A DNA stretch of 44,049 nt from a virus, in the IMG/VR virus record IMGVR_UViG_3300030389_003806, positions 1-44,049 of that record. One strand, 5' to 3'. This document shows positions 38,605 to 44,049 of the stretch, piece by piece. The notes under the pieces are model-generated. The model saw only the letters and a program-made list of their open reading frames with translations. It was not told where the DNA came from and did no database searches. Every line of letters starts with the position of its first letter. Position 1 is the stretch's first letter. A program made the position numbers and the translations under genes.

Positions 38605-40142
38605 GTTATATACCACATCCTGGAAAACAAACTGAATTTTTAAAAGACACTGCAGACTGGGTATTCTATGGTGGAGCAAGAGGTGGTGGTAAATCACTGA
38701 TGTTATCCTGGAAAGCAGCACTAACACCTAGGAGATGGCATTATGAGCATAATCGTAAAATACTTAGTAAAGCAGAAGTCAAAGAGCTTAGGAAGCAAGG
38801 TAAAAAGCCAGAGCTTGTTATTGAACGAATATCAATTGACTACCCTGACTTTATCGCCTTACTTATCAGAAGGACATACCCACAACTTGAAAGAAACCTC
38901 AAGCCTGAGTGTGATAAGCTATACAAGTTGTATGATGCCAGTTGGCAAGAAAGAAATAAGTGCTACCAGTTTCCCTCAGGTGCCAAGGTTTACTTAGTAC
39001 ATTGCCAGGATAGAAGAGCTTTAGATAACTATATTGGTGGTAACTATAATTTTATTGGCATAGATGAAGCGAACCAGTTTCCTGAAAGTTGGGTAGATGA
39101 GTTATCTACATCTGTAAGAACAGATAATGCTGACCTTAAACCACAGATTTGTTTAACATCAAATCCAGGAAATGTAGGGCATATATGGCTCAAGAAAAAA
39201 TTTGTAGATAGATGTCCACCAGTTGAAGATGGGTTTGTTCATTCTACAGATTTTGATGTAGATTATGCTAGGTTAACTTCAGGTGAAAAATACTATGATG
39301 AAGAAGGAATCTCATGGAAATTTATTCCAGCCACAGTATTTGACAATCCCACCTTGTTGAAAAATGACCCAGCCTATGTCAAGAAGCTAAAGAAACTAAA
39401 TCCAATATTAAGGGCAATGTGGCTAGAGGGTCGGTGGGATGTCTTTGCAGGAACTTACTTTGACAATTGGAATCCTATGCACCATATACTTTCGAAGTCT
39501 GAATTTAAAGTAGATAAGGATCTAAAGCAAAAATATACTTTGTTTAGATTCTACGATTATGGAACAAAGGCTCCATTTGTATGTTTATTTGCTGCAGTGG
39601 ATCGTAATGGGGATATGATAATCTTTGATGAAATTGTCGAAACAGGTTTATCTGCTTCTAAACAAGCACAAATGGTTAATGAGTACACCTGGAAGAAATA
39701 TAAACTCAAGCCTACAGATTTTGATGATGATATTGCTGATCCTGCATACTGGACCAAGCACTCTGAAAAAGAAGGTGCACTTTATAGTCCTGCTGATTTC
39801 TATGGAGATGAAAGCATATTTTTATCGAGGGGTAACAATGATAGAAAAGCTAAGGCAAAAATAGTGTATGAAGGGTTAGAAGTTCCAGATGAAGGTAATG
39901 CAAAAATAAGATTTACAGAAAATTGTAGTTATTGTTGTGAAACTATTCCTAACTTACCTGCAGCAGAATTGAACCCAGAAGATGTTGATACTAAGTCTGA
40001 GGATCATGCTTTTGATGCACTTGCCTATGGTGCACTTAAAGTATTACCTACAAAAACTGGTAGAGAAAAACAAGAAAAGGGTTGGAGATATAAGTTATTG
40101 AATAAAATATCAGGTGGAAGTTTAAATTGGAAAACATCATAA
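38598..40142 (+). CDS. terL: Terminase large subunit (packaging ATPase/nuclease)
   Basis: A 514-aa packaging motor. Walker A is YGGARGGGKSLML (residues about 27-39). Walker B is FIGIDEANQFPE (about 152-163), with LTSNPG as the coupling motif. The nuclease half shows YDYGTKAPFVCLFAAVDR, DDDIADPAYWTK and EDHAFDALAYG, the acidic metal-binding residues of the terminase RNase H-like fold. Length and order are normal. It pumps DNA through the portal, encoded directly downstream with no gap. Codons are richer in C and G at third positions than in the late block, hinting at a different evolutionary source or stronger conservation. Confidence 0.93.
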   Translation: MVSYIPHPGKQTEFLKDTADWVFYGGARGGGKSLMLSWKAALTPRRWHYEHNRKILSKAEVKELRKQGKKPELVIERISIDYPDFIALLIRRTYPQLERNLKPECDKLYKLYDASWQERNKCYQFPSGAKVYLVHCQDRRALDNYIGGNYNFIGIDEANQFPESWVDELSTSVRTDNADLKPQICLTSNPGNVGHIWLKKKFVDRCPPVEDGFVHSTDFDVDYARLTSGEKYYDEEGISWKFIPATVFDNPTLLKNDPAYVKKLKKLNPILRAMWLEGRWDVFAGTYFDNWNPMHHILSKSEFKVDKDLKQKYTLFRFYDYGTKAPFVCLFAAVDRNGDMIIFDEIVETGLSASKQAQMVNEYTWKKYKLKPTDFDDDIADPAYWTKHSEKEGALYSPADFYGDESIFLSRGNNDRKAKAKIVYEGLEVPDEGNAKIRFTENCSYCCETIPNLPAAELNPEDVDTKSEDHAFDALAYGALKVLPTKTGREKQEKGWRYKLLNKISGGSLNWKTS

Positions 40143-42059
40143 ATGTCTAAATCTTATTCAGGAACAATAAGTAAACCTGCCGACAAAGTTCTAAAAGCAT
40201 TTGATTATGCTCGTGATTCATTTCAAGAAGCAAGAACAGAATCAGAAAGAGCAGTTAGGTATTTAAATAATGATACCTGGACAACAGATGAAAAAACAAA
40301 TGCTAAGAAATACAAAAAGCCTACATTAAAATACAATATAATTACACCTATTGTATCTACACTTGTAGGTAATGAACAACTAAATAGAAGAAATGCTAGA
40401 TTTAAACCAACCAATGTAAGTGGAGTGCAAGTTGCAGATGTTGTACAAGGTAGGTGGAATGCAATACAAGACGAACAAGATTTTGAAGATAAGTTGCAAA
40501 TTGCTTTTATTGATGCACTAACTACTAAACTAGGTGGTTGGATTGAAAGATCTTTTGAAATTAATGAAGAAGGTTATTTAGATTTTAAATATGATGTTGT
40601 AAATAATTTTAGAGTACACATAGATCCAGAAACTAGAGCAAATGATTATAGGCTAAAACATTGCAGATGGATGATTAAAGAAGGCTGGGAGCCATTAGAT
40701 GTTATTGCAGAAAAATACAATGTAGATCCACAAGACGAAGAACAAGAAAGAAGCTTGTGGTGGTGGAACCAATTATCTGATACAATACGAAGAATGACAG
40801 ATAGAGTTTATAGTAATAACTTAGAACACTATGATAAAGAAAATGGCAGATATCGTGTATTAGAGATGCAGGAAAGAAGAATTAAAAAAATGGTAACTGC
40901 ATTTGATGGTAATGATTATTTTGTGTTTGAGAAAAAAGAATTTGCAGAAAATAAAAAAAATAATCCAGCACTTGCTATAGTTAGGGAATTTGATAAAGAA
41001 AAAATACATATAACTACTATAATACCTTATTTTAAAAATTTAGTAGTAATGGATGAAGAAGCAAAGCATGGGACATCAAACTTTGATTGTTTTCCTGTGT
41101 GGAGTTATAATTATAATGTTCAGGTTAATGAACAAACTTCTTTAGTAGATTTATTATTAGATATACAAGATGATGTAAACAAATCAAAATCACAAGTTAG
41201 AGATTATGTGACACAAATATTATCTGGTGGTGTATTTATCGATAAACGAGAAAAAGAAACGATTAAAGCTCTTAAAGAAAAAGGAAATCAGCCGAACATG
41301 GTATATGAGCTTAATAATCCAGCCATTACTCCTCAAAGACTGGGTCCAGGCTCAGTGCCACCAGATATTCTTACTAATGCAGAAAACTCAGTACAATATG
41401 CACAGCGAGTATCTTTAGTATCAGAAGCTATGAAAGGTGAGACAGCTAGGTCTGGAGAGTCAGGTGTGTTGTTTGAACAAAAAGTACAACGAGCTGCAGC
41501 AGCCATAAACCCATATTTTAAAAATTTATCTCGTATAAGAAAAGTTATAGCTGAAGACTTTGTAGATAACTTTGGTTTTGTTTATGCAGAGCAAGATAGA
41601 ATATTGAGATTAAAAAATGATGATATATATCAAGACATTATTGTTAACTTAAACTATGCAGGTAATATATTGAATAATGTTGATAACCCATCTGTATATG
41701 TTGAATTAGACGAAGGTGAAGACAATATAACAAATGTTGAAGATAATTTTAATAGAATGATTGCATTAAGCAATGTTATAGGTCAAATAAATCCTGCATT
41801 TGTAGATGTTAGAACATTAGTTGAGTCAGCACCTATCACAGGAGCTGATAAAATGGTAGCATACATAGATCAAGTTATGCAATCACAACAACAACAAGCA
41901 CAACAAGATAATGCTACTGCACAGCAAATGCAAGACATAGATAAAACAAAACAAATATTAGAAAATGTAAAAACTCAACGAGGAATGATGAATGATGAAG
42001 AAAAGTTGAGATTAGAAGCACAAAAAATAGATAAGAAAAATGTCGGACAAAGCAAATAA
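40143..42059 (+). CDS. P22-like portal protein
   Basis: A 638-aa portal. The opening (FDYARDSFQEARTESERAV, then LNNDTWTTDEK) and the 'RPTLKYNIITPIVSTLVGNE' type segment (here PTLKYNIITPIVSTLVGNEQ) plus FRVHIDPETRANDYRLKHCR are the signature of P22-type portals. LVDLLLDIQDDVNKSKSQVR marks the stem and channel helices. The last 70 residues are Gln-rich and helical (QSQQQQAQQDNATAQQMQ), as in the P22 barrel. Twelve copies would form the ring at one vertex for packaging and for joining the tail. It abuts terL and overlaps the next gene by 20 nt. Confidence 0.88.
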   Translation: MSKSYSGTISKPADKVLKAFDYARDSFQEARTESERAVRYLNNDTWTTDEKTNAKKYKKPTLKYNIITPIVSTLVGNEQLNRRNARFKPTNVSGVQVADVVQGRWNAIQDEQDFEDKLQIAFIDALTTKLGGWIERSFEINEEGYLDFKYDVVNNFRVHIDPETRANDYRLKHCRWMIKEGWEPLDVIAEKYNVDPQDEEQERSLWWWNQLSDTIRRMTDRVYSNNLEHYDKENGRYRVLEMQERRIKKMVTAFDGNDYFVFEKKEFAENKKNNPALAIVREFDKEKIHITTIIPYFKNLVVMDEEAKHGTSNFDCFPVWSYNYNVQVNEQTSLVDLLLDIQDDVNKSKSQVRDYVTQILSGGVFIDKREKETIKALKEKGNQPNMVYELNNPAITPQRLGPGSVPPDILTNAENSVQYAQRVSLVSEAMKGETARSGESGVLFEQKVQRAAAAINPYFKNLSRIRKVIAEDFVDNFGFVYAEQDRILRLKNDDIYQDIIVNLNYAGNILNNVDNPSVYVELDEGEDNITNVEDNFNRMIALSNVIGQINPAFVDVRTLVESAPITGADKMVAYIDQVMQSQQQQAQQDNATAQQMQDIDKTKQILENVKTQRGMMNDEEKLRLEAQKIDKKNVGQSK

Positions 42060-42315
42060 ATATAGAAGCATATTAAAAAGAATAGGTGTATCTGGTTTTA
42101 ATAAACCAAAGAGAACACCAGGACATCCTACTAAATCACATGTTGTAGTAGCTAAAGTGGGAAATATTATAAAAACAATAAGATTTGGGCAGCAAGGCAA
42201 GACTGGAGATAAAACCATGACAAAAAGAGCAAAGTCTTTTAAGGCTAGGCATGGAAAAAATATAGCAAAAGGTAAAACTTCAGCAGCATATTGGGCAGAT
42301 AGAGTTAAATGGTAA
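42040..42315 (+). CDS. Conserved small basic phage protein, 91 aa (DUF6321-like)
   Basis: Very recognisable: NKPKRTPGHPTKSHVVVAK, then IIKTIRFGQQGKTGD, KSFKARHGKNIAKGKTSAAY and WADRVKW. This combination is found near packaging or structural genes of many environmental phages (DUF6321-like, from memory) with unknown role. The strong Lys/Arg/His content suggests nucleic acid binding inside the head. It starts within the last 20 nt of the portal gene. Confidence 0.72.
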   Translation: MSDKANKYRSILKRIGVSGFNKPKRTPGHPTKSHVVVAKVGNIIKTIRFGQQGKTGDKTMTKRAKSFKARHGKNIAKGKTSAAYWADRVKW

Positions 42316-42338
42316 ATAACAGAAAATGGAGAGTATAA

Positions 42339-42854
42339 ATGCATTCTTTATATCATAATATAAACAAAAGAAAAAAAGCAGGAACAAGTAGATCTAAATC
42401 TAAATCTACTATTGATCCAAAAATATATAAAAAAATGAAAGACAAAAAAGGTACTTTTGCTATGACAGGAAAAAATACAAAAAAAGATAGAAAGTATAAA
42501 AAAATACTTGAATCAAGAGATAAAAGATTTGATAAAGATAACAAAGGCAATTTACAAGGATTTCAAACTCGTGTAAGCCAAAAAGATAAACTTTTGTCAG
42601 AAAGAAGAGAAAAAGATAAAGGAACTAAAGATTATTATGATACATTTAACACAGATGAAGATACTAGAAATTTAAGTAATCCAAGTTATTGGAATAAGAT
42701 GAAGGCAGATTATCTTGTTGATGAAACAAGAGCTGTAATGAAAGAAAGAAGACTTAGAAAATTAAGAAATAAAAATAAATCTAATGCTTTAAAATTTGCA
42801 AAACCTAAACGAAAAACAACATATGCAATGATGTATAAGAAAAAATATAAATGA
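42339..42854 (+). CDS. Highly basic hypothetical protein, 171 aa
   Basis: About one third Lys and Arg, low complexity (SRSKSKSTIDPKIYKKMKDK; RLRKLRNKNKSNALKFAK). No fold is recognised, and the protein is probably disordered and nucleic-acid binding. GGAGAG lies before the ATG. The stop overlaps the following start by 4 nt. Placed between portal and scaffold, it may be packed with the DNA, or assist packaging. Confidence 0.6.
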   Translation: MHSLYHNINKRKKAGTSRSKSKSTIDPKIYKKMKDKKGTFAMTGKNTKKDRKYKKILESRDKRFDKDNKGNLQGFQTRVSQKDKLLSERREKDKGTKDYYDTFNTDEDTRNLSNPSYWNKMKADYLVDETRAVMKERRLRKLRNKNKSNALKFAKPKRKTTYAMMYKKKYK

Positions 42855-42997
42855 TAGATACACTTAAAACAGCAGCAGTAGGAATAACAGGCAGTGCATT
42901 GCATTGGACAGAATATGTACCACCAATTATGAGTGCATTGGCAGCATTAGCAACATTGGTATATATGCTGATTAAAATTAACAAGGAATTAAAATGA
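42851..42997 (+). CDS. Small single-pass membrane protein, 48 aa (holin-like)
   Basis: Read directly: ATG at 42851 (ATGA overlap with the previous stop), TGA at 42995-42997. One strong hydrophobic helix, PPIMSALAALATLVYMLIKI (about residues 24-43), is followed by a short basic tail (NKELK). The size and single helix with basic end fit a class III-like holin or an unrelated small membrane protein. The next ATG overlaps its stop. A second set of membrane proteins is encoded on the opposite strand near 28.3-29.0 kb. Confidence 0.6.
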   Translation: MIDTLKTAAVGITGSALHWTEYVPPIMSALAALATLVYMLIKINKELK

Positions 42998-43128
42998 TAG
43001 ATATTCAATTCCCAGAAATTACAATGCCTAAAAAAAAGGTAAAAAGGAAAAAGCCGACAAAGAGAGCAGCTTTAACTAATATTTATAAAACTAAAGTAAA
43101 TAGAATAATAAAGAAAAAGAGGAAGTAA
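42994..43128 (+). CDS. Small basic protein, 44 aa
   Basis: Read directly: ATG at 42994 overlapping the previous TGA, TAA at 43126-43128 overlapping the scaffold start (TAATG). The product begins MIDIQFPEITMPKKKVKRKK, then THR/ALA-containing basic sequence ending KKKRK. Almost half Lys and Arg, likely a DNA- or RNA-binding peptide. Tight coupling on both sides supports it. No family recognised. Confidence 0.6.
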   Translation: MIDIQFPEITMPKKKVKRKKPTKRAALTNIYKTKVNRIIKKKRK

Positions 43129-44049
43129 TGGAAAATAATAATACAGATAGTGCTGATTCAAAATATACAGAAGAATTACAAAATTTAGAAAACAGAACTA
43201 GTGGTGAAGAAACTGCAGATAATGCAGAACCAGAGTCACAACTAGTAGAACAAGATGGTGAGTTTTACTTGTCAGATGATTCAGGAGAAGAAGAAACTAT
43301 TGAAGAACCTGCTGAGGGAGAATCTGAAATAGAAGAATTAGAAACTGAAGAAAGTACAACCAGCTTGACTAATGAAGATGACATATATGCTAATAAAACT
43401 CGTGAAGAGATAATCCAAATGCATCAAAATGCTCAGAAAAAAATGGGAGAACAGGGAGATGAATTAGGACAATTACGAGAATTGGCTCTAGATGTCGATG
43501 AACTGACTGACACAGAGATTTTTGAAAGACTAACAGCTGATGATATAGCTGATGGTGTAAAAGCTGAAAAGCAAAAACTTGACGAGATGGATCCTTATGA
43601 CACAGAAGCTCGAACAGCTCAACAAGAGCTTATTAGAGACATGGAAGATGATCTTATTACAAAAAGGACACAGGAAAGTATTGCTTCTAGGATGAATACC
43701 AGAGACAATGATCAGTTTGTGCAGAAACAAAAACAAGTGTTTAAAGACCAAGGAATCGACATATCGGATGAAGACTTTAATCTGGTTTCAGAAAGGGCAA
43801 ACGATTACAGAGAAAATGGATTGTTAACAGAAAAAGCATTTCATAAAGCATTGGTAGATCAATATGGTTTAGATCATGTTGTTAAAAATTTATCAATGAA
43901 GGGTGAGCAAAAAGCTAGAGCAGACATCAAAAAAGCAGCAGCTAAAACTACTGAAAAAGTAGATGTTAAAGGTTCTGGAAAAGCTTCGAAGTTGATTAAA
44001 ATTTCTGACTTAAGTCGAAGAGAAATGCGAAAATCTTTAGACAATTTAT
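43128..44049 (+). CDS. Scaffold-like protein, 5' part (joins to bases 1-187)
   Basis: The ATG at 43128 overlaps the previous stop, with AGAGGAAG upstream. The frame stays open to the end of the window and continues at base 2. The whole protein is about 322 aa. The first 110 residues are very acidic (DDSGEEETIEEPAEGESEIE). The middle is a coiled segment (EIIQMHQNAQKKMGEQGDEL, then QLRELALDVDELTD). The end is basic and helical. This acidic-to-basic, helical profile and its position between portal and coat genes are those of a capsid scaffolding protein, which guides shell assembly and leaves before DNA entry. No sequence family was recognised. Confidence 0.75.
   Translation, partial: MENNNTDSADSKYTEELQNLENRTSGEETADNAEPESQLVEQDGEFYLSDDSGEEETIEEPAEGESEIEELETEESTTSLTNEDDIYANKTREEIIQMHQNAQKKMGEQGDELGQLRELALDVDELTDTEIFERLTADDIADGVKAEKQKLDEMDPYDTEARTAQQELIRDMEDDLITKRTQESIASRMNTRDNDQFVQKQKQVFKDQGIDISDEDFNLVSERANDYRENGLLTEKAFHKALVDQYGLDHVVKNLSMKGEQKARADIKKAAAKTTEKVDVKGSGKASKLIKISDLSRREMRKSLDNL
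43910..44049. repeat. Right copy of 140-bp terminal direct repeat
   Basis: This is the partner of bases 1-140. Both mismatches fall on third codon positions of the scaffold-like gene (TCA/TCG for Ser, TTG/TTA for Leu) and are silent, which fits population variants better than random sequencing error. Confidence 0.93.

Noticed and set aside
1-44049. tRNA genes, CRISPR arrays, insertion sequences and retroelements
   Set aside because: No cloverleaf, spacer-repeat array, transposase or reverse transcriptase could be recognised on either strand.

Overview
The window is an essentially complete, strongly AT-rich tailed-phage genome, probably a short-tailed (podovirus-like) virus. The first 140 bases recur as the last 140 with only two differences, so the contig closes on itself and the gene cut by the ends (scaffold-like, about 322 aa) is joined across the junction. 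The virion module combines a P22-type portal, a large terminase, an N4-gp56-family-like major capsid protein, connector-like proteins, a propeller/nozzle-like protein and large internal virion proteins. No tail tube, sheath or tape-measure set was recognised. The host cannot be named. Low GC, lectin-rich fibres and several small gene types remind me of uncultured marine phages. Good AGGA-type ribosome binding sites argue mildly against Bacteroidota.

Layout. (1) Rightward late block, 199-27920: capsid, a small structural protein, a strong RNA hairpin (1941-1996), LamG lectin proteins, a lysozyme-like enzyme, three connector-like proteins, an S74 self-processing fibre, a propeller protein with a large lectin-like insert, a second fibre and three internal virion proteins, the last 2192 aa long. 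(2) Leftward early block, 37056-27913: small accessory proteins, a catalytic-domain-only tyrosine recombinase, an HTH protein (possible small terminase), two PD-(D/E)XK-like nucleases, YqaJ exonuclease, RecT, RusA, an SSB-like protein, a DnaC-like helicase loader and a cluster of small membrane proteins. (3) A 490-base control region, 37057-37549, with divergent promoters and repeated TGCAAC boxes. (4) Rightward block, 37550-44049: HTH protein, replication initiator, large terminase, portal, small basic and membrane proteins, scaffold.

How it fits together. The initiator gene carries seven 11-bp iterons followed by an A/G-rich, C-free tract, the arrangement of lambda gene O with its internal origin. 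The initiator and the DnaC-like loader would recruit the host helicase, because no phage helicase or polymerase is seen. RecT, YqaJ exonuclease, SSB-like protein and RusA form a complete single-strand-annealing and branch-resolving set.

The most striking observation is two type I hammerhead ribozyme sequences on the minus strand, in gaps of the leftward early operon (36307-36363 and 34831-34887). Both have the CTGATGA and GAA core, a closed stem II and stem III, and an open stem I that pairs perfectly. They would cut the early transcript into three pieces, each cut falling shortly before a start codon. I translated several genes too small for routine calling directly from the sequence: 7892-8065, 27913-28068, 28262-28378, 35113-35262, 37550-37726, 42851-42997 and 42994-43128.
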